Below are positions 55,138 to 63,645 of a DNA stretch of 64,000 nt, piece after piece. Made by a program: the position numbers and the translations under genes. The notes beneath the pieces are model-generated. The model did not search any database, was not told the origin of the DNA, and saw only the letters and a list, made by a program, of their open reading frames with translations. The stretch comes from Agrobacterium vitis (GTDB taxonomy: Bacteria; Pseudomonadota; Alphaproteobacteria; Rhizobiales; Rhizobiaceae). The stretch is from contig NZ_JACXXJ020000005.1 of NCBI RefSeq assembly GCF_014926405.1, positions 377,001-441,000 on the forward strand. The letters run 5' to 3'. Every line of letters begins with the position of its first letter. The stretch's first letter is position 1.

Positions 55138-55506
55138 TCAACCGAGAAGTCGCTTCTCGCCCATTTTGAACCAGGCCCTGGCGATCTTTCCGCGCTCAAT
55201 CTCGTAAAGGCAGAGCACGTCGATCTCGCCCTTGCCCTCCGGGAAGTTGCGGGTGACGCATTCAATATCAGTGACCATATTGCCAGTGATGTGGCGGGCA
55301 ATCAGCCTGCCATGCAGGTCCGGCTCACGAAAGCGCTCGATGTGGCGGCTGCGGATCTCTGCGGTGCCGTCCGCCAACAAAGTATCGGGGAAGGCATAGA
55401 TCCGGCAATCCGGTGCCCACTGTTCCATAAAGGCCTCGATATTCTTGGCATTATAGGCGTCGAGTTGTTTTGCAACCGGTTCCAGAATGGACTGTCGCTC
55501 TGTCAC
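55138..55506 (-). CDS. NTF2/SnoaL-like small protein
   Basis: 122 residues from GTG 55506 with GGGAGA upstream; the longer frame would run into rpoH and is rejected. Pattern of the cystatin-like NTF2 fold: helix with QLDAYNAKNIEAFMEQW, then PDCRIYAFPD, RSRHIERFREP, and strands IDVLCLYEIERGKIARAWF. Family members include steroid isomerases, polyketide cyclases and many with unknown function. It lies downstream of rpoH on the same strand, 88 bases away. Confidence 0.82.
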   Translation of the reverse strand: MTERQSILEPVAKQLDAYNAKNIEAFMEQWAPDCRIYAFPDTLLADGTAEIRSRHIERFREPDLHGRLIARHITGNMVTDIECVTRNFPEGKGEIDVLCLYEIERGKIARAWFKMGEKRLLG

Positions 55507-55539
55507 GGCACAATTCTCCCGGGAGGTGAAATGGACGAA

Positions 55540-55562
55540 GCCTCGCAGGGTTATTGCGAGGC
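55540..55562 (-). terminator. Hairpin after rpoH
   Basis: GCCTCGC and GCGAGGC with a 9-base loop, 33 bases past the rpoH stop; no T run on the minus strand, so a weak terminator or 3' stabiliser. Confidence 0.5.
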
Positions 55563-55594
55563 CTGTAAAACATTGCGATTGTCCTGGCTGAACG

Positions 55595-56497
55595 TCAGGA
55601 CTCGACCACCCGCAACGCCTTGGCCTGTTCCAGTGCGTCCTTCTGGACAGCATCCTGAACCTTTTCAAAGGCGCGTACTTCGATCTGGCGTACACGTTCG
55701 CGGCTGATGTCGAACTCGGAGGAGAGTTCTTCCAGGGTCACCGGCTCCTCGGCCAGGCGGCGTGCGGCGAAAATCCGGCGTTCACGGTCGTTCAGCACGC
55801 CCATGGCGCGCGACAGCATGTTGCGCCGGGTTTCCAGCTCATCCTGCTCGATCAGCGTGTCTTCCTGGCTGTCATGATCGTCCACCAGCCAATCCTGCCA
55901 CTGGCCGGATTCACCTTCGCTGGCGCGGATCGGCGCGTTCAGCGAGGCATCGCCCGACAGGCGGCGGTTCATGGAAATCACTTCCTCCTCGCTGACCTTC
56001 AGCTTGGTGGCGATTTCCGTGACCTGATCCGGCTTCAGGTCGCCTTCCTCGATGGCTTGGATCTTGCCCTTCAGGCGGCGCAGATTGAAGAACAGCCGCT
56101 TCTGGTTGGCGGTCGTGCCCATCTTTACCAGCGACCAGGAGCGCAGGATATATTCCTGAATCGAGGCCTTGATCCACCACATCGCATAGGTGGCAAGCCG
56201 GAAGCCGCGTTCGGGGTCGAATTTCTTGACGGCCTGCATCAGGCCGACATTGCCCTCGGAGACGACTTCGCCAATCGGCAGGCCATAGCCGCGATAGCCC
56301 ATGGCAATTTTCGCCACGAGGCGCAAATGGCTGGTCACGAGCCGGTGCGCGGCATCGCGGTCGCCGTGCTCGGCATAGCGCTTGGCAAGCATATATTCCA
56401 CCTGGGGTTCCAGCATCGGGAACTTGCGGATCTCATCCAGGTATCGGTTCAGTCCGCCTTCACCGGCGGTAATCGAAGGCAAGCTATTGCGGGCCAT
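55595..56497 (-). CDS. rpoH: RNA polymerase sigma factor, heat-shock sigma-32
   Basis: 300 residues. Region 2 contains LVTSHLRLVAKIAMGYRGYGLP and the -10-recognition helix YAMWWIKASIQEYILRSW; the sigma-32-specific RpoH box follows (QKRLFFNLRRLKGKI), the site of sigma stability and core binding. Region 4 ends with the helix-turn-helix TLEELSSEFDISRERVRQIE. GGGGGTGCTTT precedes the ATG. It directs heat-shock transcription; rhizobia often carry two rpoH genes and this sequence alone does not tell which. Adjacent to rluD, from which a FAD-dependent oxidoreductase separates it. Confidence 0.95.
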   Translation of the reverse strand: MARNSLPSITAGEGGLNRYLDEIRKFPMLEPQVEYMLAKRYAEHGDRDAAHRLVTSHLRLVAKIAMGYRGYGLPIGEVVSEGNVGLMQAVKKFDPERGFRLATYAMWWIKASIQEYILRSWSLVKMGTTANQKRLFFNLRRLKGKIQAIEEGDLKPDQVTEIATKLKVSEEEVISMNRRLSGDASLNAPIRASEGESGQWQDWLVDDHDSQEDTLIEQDELETRRNMLSRAMGVLNDRERRIFAARRLAEEPVTLEELSSEFDISRERVRQIEVRAFEKVQDAVQKDALEQAKALRVVES

Positions 56498-56639
56498 AAA
56501 GCACCCCCTTTATCCATGAGCTTCCCAATGCCAAACGGGCAAGCTCTATCATGCGGATTTCCTTATCCCGCACGAAATCCTATGTCAGATAAGTGTGGCA
56601 TGGCCGGGATTCAAGCACGCCACGCCGGTCACGATTGTT

Positions 56640-57872
56640 TTACGAGCGGAATCGGAACAAATCCTCGTCAGCATCCTTGCGACCGGCAATCCGGGCCGAG
56701 ATAATCTCCGACGCAATGGTCGAAAACGTAATGCCATTGCCGCCAAATCCCATCACTACATGCACATGACTGGTGCCGGGGACGCGGTCGATGATCGGCA
56801 GCCCATCCCGTGTCGTGCCGAATGGCGCGGACCAGCCATAGGCGATGTGGTCCATCTCAATCCCGGCCAGAGCCTTGAGCTTTTGCCGGATCGTTTCGAA
56901 TTTGCGCCGCGCCTTGACCGGGTTCTGATGGGCGAGCGGATCGTCCTCATCCTCGCCCCCAGCGATAATCCGGCCATCGGGCGTGGAGCGGAAATAGAGA
57001 TAGGGTTCGGAGGCCTCCCAGACCAAGTGGTCATCCAGCCAGTTCGGCCTTTGGGCGTTCGGCTCGGAGGCAATCGCCCAGGTGGAAATCACCTGATGCA
57101 GGGGGCTTTCCATCATCTTCAGATATTCATAGCCCGTGCAGGCGATAAGATCCGCCGCACAGAGCAATGTGCCGTCAGCTGTTGCGACCATCACCCCGTC
57201 GCGGGTTTCCCGGATGGCGGTAATCGCCAGCGGTGAGACAATTTCCACGCCGCCTTGCTGGGCGGCCTTCAGCAGGCCAGCCGTCATCTGGGCCGGATTG
57301 GCGCTGGCGGAGCAGGGGGAGAGGATCGCTCCCGTGCGCTCAATGCCGAACCGCTCCTTCACCTGCGCCCCGCTTAGATACTCGGCGTCCAATTGCGCTT
57401 CACGGCGCAGCTCCGCTTCAGCGGCGAGGGCGCGATGTCCCATCTCGTCACCGGCAAGGAAAAGGCTGCTGCGCTGCTGGAACTGGCAGGAAAGACCAAG
57501 GCTGGCGATGCGCTCTCCCAGGCTATCGACGGAGGCTGCCGAGCGCTGCCAGGCGCGCATGGCCTTCTTGGCTCCGATATGCTTCGACAATTGCGACAGC
57601 GGAATGTCGATTTCATGCTGGATCATCGCGGTGCTGGCCAGCGTGCTGCCCTTGACCGGCGCGCGACGATCAACCACCAGAATATGGCGGCCATCCGCTG
57701 CCAGCGCCTGCGCCATCAAGGCGCCACTGATCCCGGCGCCGATGATGATGACATCGTAATCGGTCCGCGCCGGGGCATCGCGGCTCTCAACCACAATATT
57801 CGGCGTCGCAGCCCAGAATGACTTGCCATCGTGCAGATCGCGCGATGTTCCGACTGCTTGCTTGGTATCCAT
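56640..57872 (-). CDS. FAD-dependent amino-acid/glycine oxidase family protein
   Basis: 410 residues from ATG 57872 (AAGGGA upstream); the long open frame before it has no domain. N-terminal ADP-binding fold DVIIIGAGISGALMAQALA, FAD ribose Asp in VVDRRAP, then STAMIQHEIDIPL and the C-terminal GTTRDGLPIIDRVPGTSHVHVVMGFGGNGITFS, typical of the DAO superfamily. It probably oxidises an amino or imino acid. It lies between rluD and rpoH on the same strand. Confidence 0.88.
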   Translation of the reverse strand: MDTKQAVGTSRDLHDGKSFWAATPNIVVESRDAPARTDYDVIIIGAGISGALMAQALAADGRHILVVDRRAPVKGSTLASTAMIQHEIDIPLSQLSKHIGAKKAMRAWQRSAASVDSLGERIASLGLSCQFQQRSSLFLAGDEMGHRALAAEAELRREAQLDAEYLSGAQVKERFGIERTGAILSPCSASANPAQMTAGLLKAAQQGGVEIVSPLAITAIRETRDGVMVATADGTLLCAADLIACTGYEYLKMMESPLHQVISTWAIASEPNAQRPNWLDDHLVWEASEPYLYFRSTPDGRIIAGGEDEDDPLAHQNPVKARRKFETIRQKLKALAGIEMDHIAYGWSAPFGTTRDGLPIIDRVPGTSHVHVVMGFGGNGITFSTIASEIISARIAGRKDADEDLFRFRS

Positions 57873-57960
57873 AATCGTCCCTTGCCCCGTTTGCCTGTCC
57901 GGCGCGCAACGGCTGCGCAGCCATGTCGGACGTGCGCTAACGTTTAACGGGGCAAAGGGT

Positions 57961-58989
57961 TCATGCGATATCGCGTAGCGCCTCGATAATTGTTTCCATG
58001 TCGTCGGGGATAGGCGCTTCGAAATGCATGACGTCGCCAGTGGTCGGGTGTTCGAACGCCAAGAGATAGGCATGCAGCGCCTGGCGGTGGAAATTATTGA
58101 CGATGGCCTTGGCCGCCTCCGGCAGCAGGTTGGCCTTGGTCTTGAAGGCGGCGCCATATTCGGGATCGCCAATCAGCGGATGGCCGATATGGGCCATATG
58201 CACCCGGATCTGGTGGGTACGTCCGGTTTCCAGCCGGCATTCCACCAGCGAGGCGAGGCAGGTAGCATCCGGCTTTTCGCCATAGCGCTCCATCACCTGA
58301 TAATGGGTGATGGCTTCGCGGGCGTCATCGGTATCCTCGCGCTTCACGGTACGCTTTGTACGGTCGCCAGCCCGGCCAAGGGCTGCGTCAATCGTGCCGC
58401 GCAGCCCACGCGGACGGCCCCAGACGAGCGCTTGATAGGCCCGTTCCAGCGGGCCGCTGCGGCCATGGTCGGCAAATTGGTCGGCCAGATGCCGGTGGGC
58501 GATGTCGTTCTTGGCGACGACCATGACGCCGGAGGTTTCCTTATCCAGCCGGTGGACGATGCCGGGACGCTTCACCCCGCCAATGCCGGAGAGGCTGTCG
58601 CCGCAATGGTGGATTAACGCATTGACCAGCGTGCCGGTCCAGTTGCCAGCACCCGGATGCACCACCAGACCGGCGGGCTTTGACAGCACGATCAGGTCCT
58701 TGTCCTCATAGAGCACGGTGAGCGGAATATCCTCGCCCTTGGGTTCGGGATCTTCCGGCTCCGGCATGGCGATCACCAGCTGGTCGCCGGGCTTGATCTT
58801 GCGCTTCGGCTCGGTAACGGCTGTGCCATTGACGAAGACCGCGCCTTGCTCGATCAGGGCCTTTACCCGGTTGCGCGACAGGTCGCCGCCCAGGCTTGCC
58901 GCCAGCCAGGCATCCAGACGGCCTTCGGCGTCCTCACCGGCAATCAGCTCTTTCCTTGGCTCGCCTGCTTGTTTAAAGGGGTCTGTCAT
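57961..58989 (-). CDS. rluD: Ribosomal large-subunit pseudouridine synthase, RluD-type
   Basis: 342 residues from ATG 58989 with ACAGGA upstream. N-terminal S4 RNA-binding domain (RLDAWLAASL to AVFVNGTAV), then the RluA-family catalytic domain with VLSKPAGLVVHPG, catalytic Asp in IVHRLDKETSG, and RTHQIRVH. Isomerises uridines of 23S rRNA helix 69. Divergent from the 126-aa membrane-protein gene. Confidence 0.93.
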   Translation of the reverse strand: MTDPFKQAGEPRKELIAGEDAEGRLDAWLAASLGGDLSRNRVKALIEQGAVFVNGTAVTEPKRKIKPGDQLVIAMPEPEDPEPKGEDIPLTVLYEDKDLIVLSKPAGLVVHPGAGNWTGTLVNALIHHCGDSLSGIGGVKRPGIVHRLDKETSGVMVVAKNDIAHRHLADQFADHGRSGPLERAYQALVWGRPRGLRGTIDAALGRAGDRTKRTVKREDTDDAREAITHYQVMERYGEKPDATCLASLVECRLETGRTHQIRVHMAHIGHPLIGDPEYGAAFKTKANLLPEAAKAIVNNFHRQALHAYLLAFEHPTTGDVMHFEAPIPDDMETIIEALRDIA

Positions 58990-59069
58990 AGCGCATCCTG
59001 TCTTTCGGCCCTTGTGGCCGAGGCCCAATGGGCGGCAGAGCAGCTCCATCAGGGAAAGGTTTAAGTTTT

Positions 59070-59450
59070 ATGAGCCAAGTCGAGACCGACGAACAGAAAG
59101 ACAAGCCGCTCGATCCGGTGCTCGAAAAAGTTCGCCGCAAGATGGTGCGTTTGCAACTCGTCTCGGCGGCCATCATGTTTGTCAGCCTTATGGCGGTGTT
59201 GGCCGCCGTTGTCTACAAGGTCAAACACGCGCCTACGCCGGAAAAGACGCAGGCCGGTGGCCTCACCATCCCCTCCGACCAGCCCTTGACACTGGCCGCC
59301 CGCCTGCCCGCCGGTTTCAAAGTGACCTCCACAGCGCTGTCAGGCACGCAGATCCTGTTTTACGGCACCACAGCTGAAGGCCAGTCCAAGGCCTATGTGT
59401 TTGACCTGTCGGTGGGCCGGATGATCGCGGATGTCGCGATCACGCAATAG
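59070..59450 (+). CDS. Small single-pass membrane protein
   Basis: 126 residues; AAAGGT upstream of ATG 59070. A polar N-terminus (DEQKDKPLDPVLEKVRRKMVRLQ) precedes one helix (about 29-48), then a linker and a periplasmic domain with LPAGFKVTSTALSGTQILFYGTT and KAYVFDLSVGRMI. Function unknown. The rRNA-methyltransferase gene starts 7 bases after it, so they are probably cotranscribed. Confidence 0.82.
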   Translation: MSQVETDEQKDKPLDPVLEKVRRKMVRLQLVSAAIMFVSLMAVLAAVVYKVKHAPTPEKTQAGGLTIPSDQPLTLAARLPAGFKVTSTALSGTQILFYGTTAEGQSKAYVFDLSVGRMIADVAITQ

Positions 59451-59457
59451 GCCGAGC

Positions 59458-60297
59458 ATGGTCCAGTTCGTCACCATCACCGATCCGCAGGACCCGCGCA
59501 TCGCTGCCTTCTGCAATATCCGCGAGCGCGACCTGACCGGGCGTGAGGGCCGGTTCATTGCAGAAGGCACGGTTGTGCTGCGTATGTTGCTGGCATCGCA
59601 TCAAGCTGGGCGCGGCATTCGCGCCGAGGCCCTGCTGCTGTTGGAAAACCGGGTGGGGGGTCTCCAGCCGCTTCTTGACCAATGGCCGGACGATCTGCCG
59701 GTCTACGTGGCAAGCGCTGCCGTGCTGGATGCAATCGCTGGCTTTCACCTGCATCGTGGCGTGCTGGCGCTGGGCAGCCGGCTCACCGCGCCCGATGCCA
59801 CGCAGCTGATTGCCAGCTTGCCGCAACGCGCCCTGGTTCTGGTCGGCTGCGGCATTTCCAATCATGACAATGTCGGCTCTATGTTTCGCAATGCCACCGG
59901 CTTCTGTGCCGATGCGGTGCTGCTGGATGAGACCAGTTGCGACCCGCTGTATCGTAAGGCGCTGCGGGTTTCGGTCGGCTCGGTGCTGACCATGCCCTAT
60001 GCGCGCGAACACAGCGCCATTGCGCTGTTGTCGGCGCTGGATACGGCGGGCTTTCTGGTGGCGGCGCTGACGCCCTCGGGGACCACTGAAATCGGCGATA
60101 TCGCCGCCGGGCTTGGTGGCCGGCAAAGGCTGGCGCTGGTGGTGGGGACCGAAGGCGAGGGCCTGCCCGCAGACGTGCTTGCCCGGTTCATGACGGTTCG
60201 GATCGCCCAGTCACCGCAACTCGACAGCCTCAACCTCGGCACCGCCAGCGGCATAGCGCTGCACAGTGCGGCGCGGGCGCTGGGTAAATTGGGGTAG
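59458..60297 (+). CDS. TrmH/SpoU-family RNA 2'-O-methyltransferase
   Basis: 279 residues from ATG 59458. N-terminal substrate-binding domain (DPRIAAFCNIRERDL, GRFIAEGTVVLRMLL) and C-terminal SPOUT knot with the three motifs NHDNVGSMFRNATGF, VVGTEGEGLP and LNLGTASGIALHSA. Methylates a ribose in tRNA or rRNA; which site cannot be told. Confidence 0.92.
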   Translation: MVQFVTITDPQDPRIAAFCNIRERDLTGREGRFIAEGTVVLRMLLASHQAGRGIRAEALLLLENRVGGLQPLLDQWPDDLPVYVASAAVLDAIAGFHLHRGVLALGSRLTAPDATQLIASLPQRALVLVGCGISNHDNVGSMFRNATGFCADAVLLDETSCDPLYRKALRVSVGSVLTMPYAREHSAIALLSALDTAGFLVAALTPSGTTEIGDIAAGLGGRQRLALVVGTEGEGLPADVLARFMTVRIAQSPQLDSLNLGTASGIALHSAARALGKLG

Positions 60298-60350
60298 GGG
60301 ATTTTGTCGCAATAGTTGGTCTACAGCGCCGTGCGTTTTATAAAACGCTA

Positions 60351-60606
60351 CAGTACACGACGCAAATGTCTCTCGGCTTTGCCGCCCCCTCTTGCCTCTG
60401 CCGCCACCTTCTCCCCGATGGGGAGAAGAGACCTGCAGCACCCTGTTGCGCCTTATATGCGCGGCAAAAACCGATAAACTCTTTTGTCAGCAGCCTCAGG
60501 ATGAGGCTCCGTGCTGTCGTGTTGACCTCTTCTCCCAAGCGGGGAGAAGTCCCCGGCAGGGGGATGAGGGGGGCGAAGCCAATTCATCAAGTTGCGTCGT
60601 GTACTG
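60351..60606. repeat. Composite intergenic repeat with empty insertion site
   Basis: Bounded by CAGTACACGACGC (60351-60363) and its complement (60594-60606), with inverted type-A units at about 60376-60433 and 60526-60580. It is the counterpart of 12189-12546 but lacks the 123-bp element; the empty site is around 60453-60455 (TTA). A 16-base palindrome at 60333-60348 with ACAGCGCCGTGCG lies beside it. It fills most of the 453-base gap after the methyltransferase; no gene is seen. Confidence 0.82.
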
Positions 60607-60646
60607 AAACAAAACGCACAAAGGATGCTGCAACACTTTAAATCGA

Positions 60647-60690
60647 CTGCATAAGTCCTTAAATCGAGTCTGATTTCAGGACTTATGCAG
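60647..60690. repeat. Hairpin repeat, 19-bp arms
   Basis: CTGCATAAGTCCTTAAATC and GATTTCAGGACTTATGCAG with a 6-base loop and one mismatch; same family as 48411-48452. Confidence 0.78.
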
Positions 60691-60750
60691 TAGGGGCATG
60701 GCGATGGCACCTCATCCGGCTGCGCCCTCCTGTTCTACGAGGCAATGGGC

Positions 60751-61059
60751 TCAATCGTTCAGAATGTCCGGCGCCAGTGCTCTTATCCGGTCCAGCAGCG
60801 GTTGCGGCGCATCGGCGCTGGGGGCAGGTTTTGCCAGCAGAGCCGGAACCGGCGATGCTTCGCCTTCCCTGCGGGCGGTGAACACGATCATCCCGGCGGC
60901 AATTTCGGCGATTTCAGCGCGAAGAGCCGCGTCTTCCTCGATACCATCACCAGCAAGCAGACGGGAATTGAGCGCTTCGCTGCGCTGGCGCAAGTCGTCC
61001 GCGAGCGTGTCGAGTGCTTCGGGCTTGGGATACTGCATGTCCGGGCGGCTTTCGCTCAT
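60751..61059 (-). CDS. Small conserved acidic protein
   Basis: 102 residues; its ATG overlaps the upstream gene's stop by 4 bases (ATGA). Mostly helical (ALDTLADDLRQRSEALNSRLL, ALRAEIAEIAAGMIVFTAR) and Pro-rich near the end, ending ALAPDILND. No signal or membrane segment. Unrecognised family; coupling to the coiled-coil membrane protein suggests a joint role. Confidence 0.75.
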   Translation of the reverse strand: MSESRPDMQYPKPEALDTLADDLRQRSEALNSRLLAGDGIEEDAALRAEIAEIAAGMIVFTARREGEASPVPALLAKPAPSADAPQPLLDRIRALAPDILND

Positions 61060-61778
61060 TTGGCGACCTGTTGCACAGGGGTTTCGGTCTTTTGCAGGCG
61101 TTCCAGCCGCTCTTCCAGCCGCAGCACCTTGTCTTCCTCCTGGAGAAGCCGTTGCTCTGCCTTCTGGGCGCGGCTGGCGGCGGCCTTGGCCTCGTCGCGC
61201 AACGTCTCGCGTTCGGTGCGCAAATCCTGGAGGCGCAGTTGCAGGTCTTCTGTCTGGTGCTTGTGGCTAGCGGTTTCCCGATTGCGGGCGGCCAGGTCCG
61301 CCTCCAGGCGGGTCAGTTTGACGGTTAGCGCCTCGATGTCGAGATCGCGGCTGGCGACCATCGCTTCGTGGCGCTGTAGCGTGGCTTTCAGCTGTTCCAG
61401 CTGAGCCTGGTTCTGGCGCAGTTCGACGCGGAGCGTTCCGGCCTCGTTGCTCATGGTGTGGATCTGCTCCTTCAGAGCATCTTCTGCTCCGAGCGCACGG
61501 ACCGCTTCCGCCTGGGCCTGATCGGCGGCGGCCTTGACGGAGACGAAATACTCCCGCTCGCGCCGGAGGTCATAGGACAGTTTCGCATTTTCGGCGGCAT
61601 AAACGGCGCGGACCATGTCCTTCTGGGCGCGGACTTCTTCCGGGCCGAGAGGGGCGGTGGCCCGCAGACGCCGTTCTGTATAGGCAACGATGCGGCCATG
61701 GATGGCAGGGCTGATCAACGCCGCCAGAAGCGCTGCGGCGGCAAATCCCAATGCAAAGAGCAGGGCGTATTCGATCAC
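61056..61778 (-). CDS. Membrane-anchored coiled-coil protein
   Basis: 240 residues; GTG start with a weak ribosome site. One N-terminal membrane helix (YALLFALGFAAAALLAALI) followed by about 200 residues of heptad-rich coiled coil with many Glu, Lys, Arg, Gln and Leu (for example LRVELRQNQAQLEQLK) and a short VQQVAK tail. Similar to rhizobial proteins annotated only as hypothetical; a structural or scaffolding role in the envelope is likely. Confidence 0.78.
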   Translation of the reverse strand: MIEYALLFALGFAAAALLAALISPAIHGRIVAYTERRLRATAPLGPEEVRAQKDMVRAVYAAENAKLSYDLRREREYFVSVKAAADQAQAEAVRALGAEDALKEQIHTMSNEAGTLRVELRQNQAQLEQLKATLQRHEAMVASRDLDIEALTVKLTRLEADLAARNRETASHKHQTEDLQLRLQDLRTERETLRDEAKAAASRAQKAEQRLLQEEDKVLRLEERLERLQKTETPVQQVAK

Positions 61779-61941
61779 GGCGGTGCCATATCCGTTAGAG
61801 CGGTTCCCAAAGTGTCAGATGACGGTCCAGATGCGCATTCTGTAAACCAAAACCCTATGCCATTCCATCTTAGCCTGTTCATGTTCGACAACAGCAGTTG
61901 CGGGCGATGGACCGACTTGACATCAACCAAGCCGGTGGAGG

Positions 61942-62529
61942 TCAGAAGGGGTTCCAGGTGGAGGATTGAGTCAGCTTCAGATAGCCGACATTGACGCCAA
62001 GCCTTGCTCCTACGCCGGTGCGGATCGGGACTAGAACCATATTGTTGTTTTTCAGCGCCGTCATGCCGACGCCGGCGACCACATAGGCGGAGCCGCTGAC
62101 GCCGCCATAGCGGCTGTAGAGGCTGCCGACGGCGGGCAGGTTATAGACCAGCATCATCGTGCGGCTGCCATTGCCACCGTAATCGATGCCCAGCGACGGC
62201 CCCTGCCAGAAGACGGGGTGCTGACCAGCATTCTTGGTATAGAGCGTGCCTTCGCCATAGGTGAGGCCAGCAATAAACGCGCCGGAGCCTTCCTGGCCGA
62301 GAATGTAGCCATTGGGTAGGCCATATTGCCCGAACGCCTTCTCGATCACCTTGGCCAGCGCGCCGCTGGTCGAGCCGAAGAAGGAGTGGCCGGCATCGAC
62401 CACTTCCTGCATGGTATATTGATCGCCCTGCGCCATTGCAGTCGCGGGCTGCGAAACAACACTTGCCGCAACCACGCCAGCCGTTACAATCCAGGTCCTG
62501 AACAGGTCCCGAATGATGGAAAAGCGCAT
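61942..62529 (-). CDS. eipA: DUF1134/EipA envelope-integrity protein
   Basis: 195 residues from ATG 62529, preceded by GGAGGAAGCG. Signal peptide with cleavage near ATAMA-QG, then the DUF1134 domain: YTMQEVVDAGHSFFGSTSGALAKVIEKAFGQYG, GYILGQEGSGAFIAGLTYGEG, LGIDYGGNGSRTMMLVYNLP and VAGVGMTALKNNNMVLVPIRTGVGARLG. DUF1134 is the EipA family, a beta-rich periplasmic protein needed for cell-envelope integrity in Brucella, where it is controlled by CtrA. A CtrA-like box lies 69 bases upstream and ChpT, the CtrA phosphorelay protein, is the divergent neighbour. Confidence 0.92.
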   Translation of the reverse strand: MRFSIIRDLFRTWIVTAGVVAASVVSQPATAMAQGDQYTMQEVVDAGHSFFGSTSGALAKVIEKAFGQYGLPNGYILGQEGSGAFIAGLTYGEGTLYTKNAGQHPVFWQGPSLGIDYGGNGSRTMMLVYNLPAVGSLYSRYGGVSGSAYVVAGVGMTALKNNNMVLVPIRTGVGARLGVNVGYLKLTQSSTWNPF

Positions 62530-62597
62530 CGCTTCCTCCTCGGATATGAATAGAATCGGCTCTGATGAGACCGGACTTCCATCTTGATGACTTCGTA

Positions 62598-62612
62598 TTA
62601 ACAATGGGTTTA
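62598..62612. promoter_or_regulatory. CtrA-like box between eipA and chpT
   Basis: TTAA, seven bases (CAATGGG), TTTA: one change from the TTAA-N7-TTAA CtrA consensus, in the 179-base divergent gap, 69 bases from the eipA start. Confidence 0.55.
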
Positions 62613-62708
62613 CCAAATATGGTGTCATTATGGCGTCGACATCATGCGGCTTGATGGGGCAGCTATGCCTCTCAGCCGATAACAGACTTTGCCGTCGAGG
62701 AGAATTCG

Positions 62709-63359
62709 ATGCTCAAGAACGTGAACCTAACGCTGGCCGGACCTGATCTGGCGGCACTGCTGTGCAGCCGTGTCTGCCATGATGTCATTTCGCCGGTTGG
62801 TGCCATCAATAACGGGCTGGAACTGCTGGATGAAGGCGGGGCGGATGCCGATGCCATGGACCTGATTCGCACCAGCGCGCTGAATGCTTCGGTTCGGTTG
62901 AAATTTGCCCGACTGGCATTTGGAGCCTCGGGCTCGGTCGGTGCGTCGATCGATACCGGCGAGGCCGAGAAAGCCGTCAAGGATTTCGCCGCCGCCGAAA
63001 AGAAAACCGAAATTACCTGGAACGGCCCGCGCGCCATTATCGCCAAGAACCGGGTAAAACTGCTCATGAACCTGATGCTGGTGGCCTACGGCGCCATTCC
63101 GCGCGGCGGCTCGCTGGACGTGACGTTGGAAAATCCGGAATATGACGCGAAATTTACCATCGTCGCCAAGGGCCGTATGCTGCGGGTGCCGCCGAAATTC
63201 GCTGAAATCTGCAATGGCCAGATGGAAGAAGCCGTCGATGCCCATTCTATCCAGCCTTATTATACCGTGCTGCTGGCCGACGAATCATCGATGGAGCTGA
63301 AATACAGCATCGGTGAAGGCGAAATTATCTTCACCGCCGAATCAGTTGCGGCCGGCTGA
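62709..63359 (+). CDS. chpT: Histidine phosphotransferase ChpT
   Basis: 216 residues. DHp-like helices begin LAALLCSRVCHDVISPVGAINNGLELL, with the phospho-accepting His24 in CHDVISP; the second part is a degenerate ATPase-like domain without ATP motifs. ChpT passes phosphate from CckA to CtrA and CpdR, controlling the alphaproteobacterial cell cycle. It lies beside EipA and a receiver-domain gene. AGGAGAATTCG precedes the ATG. Confidence 0.93.
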   Translation: MLKNVNLTLAGPDLAALLCSRVCHDVISPVGAINNGLELLDEGGADADAMDLIRTSALNASVRLKFARLAFGASGSVGASIDTGEAEKAVKDFAAAEKKTEITWNGPRAIIAKNRVKLLMNLMLVAYGAIPRGGSLDVTLENPEYDAKFTIVAKGRMLRVPPKFAEICNGQMEEAVDAHSIQPYYTVLLADESSMELKYSIGEGEIIFTAESVAAG

Positions 63360-63379
63360 TCACGCATAAAGATGCTCGA

Positions 63380-63415
63380 CGGCGCCCGGTGTCTCAGGCT
63401 TCGGGCGCCGCTTTC
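63380..63415 (+). terminator. Rho-independent-like terminator of chpT
   Basis: CGGCGCCCG, 13-base loop, CGGGCGCCG, then CTTTCCGTTT; 20 bases after the stop. Confidence 0.8.
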
Positions 63416-63507
63416 CGTTTCCACCAGATACGGGTAATGTTTCCTTAGTATTCTGGATTTACCATAAAGATAGTGCAGATATCTCAAATCCATTGGGGGT
63501 TTGAAAT

Positions 63508-63597
63508 ATGGGCAAAGTCAGACCGCGGGATGCGGCGACAATGGGTAAAGACGCGGTGCACGGGGCGCGCCGCTTGCTCTTTTGGAAAATTGCTTAA
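63508..63597 (+). CDS. Possible 29-residue ORF
   Basis: ATG after GGGGGTTTGAAAT, reading MGKVRPRDAA to LLFWKIA and TAA. The product is basic, with a short hydrophobic end. It sits in the gap between chpT and the receiver gene, 48 bases before the latter. Coding is not proven; it could equally be leader sequence. Confidence 0.25.
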   Translation: MGKVRPRDAATMGKDAVHGARRLLFWKIA

Positions 63598-63645
63598 TCT
63601 TTTTGATGTTTAAGCAAGGTCCATGGGCATCGAAAGGGGATCGGC

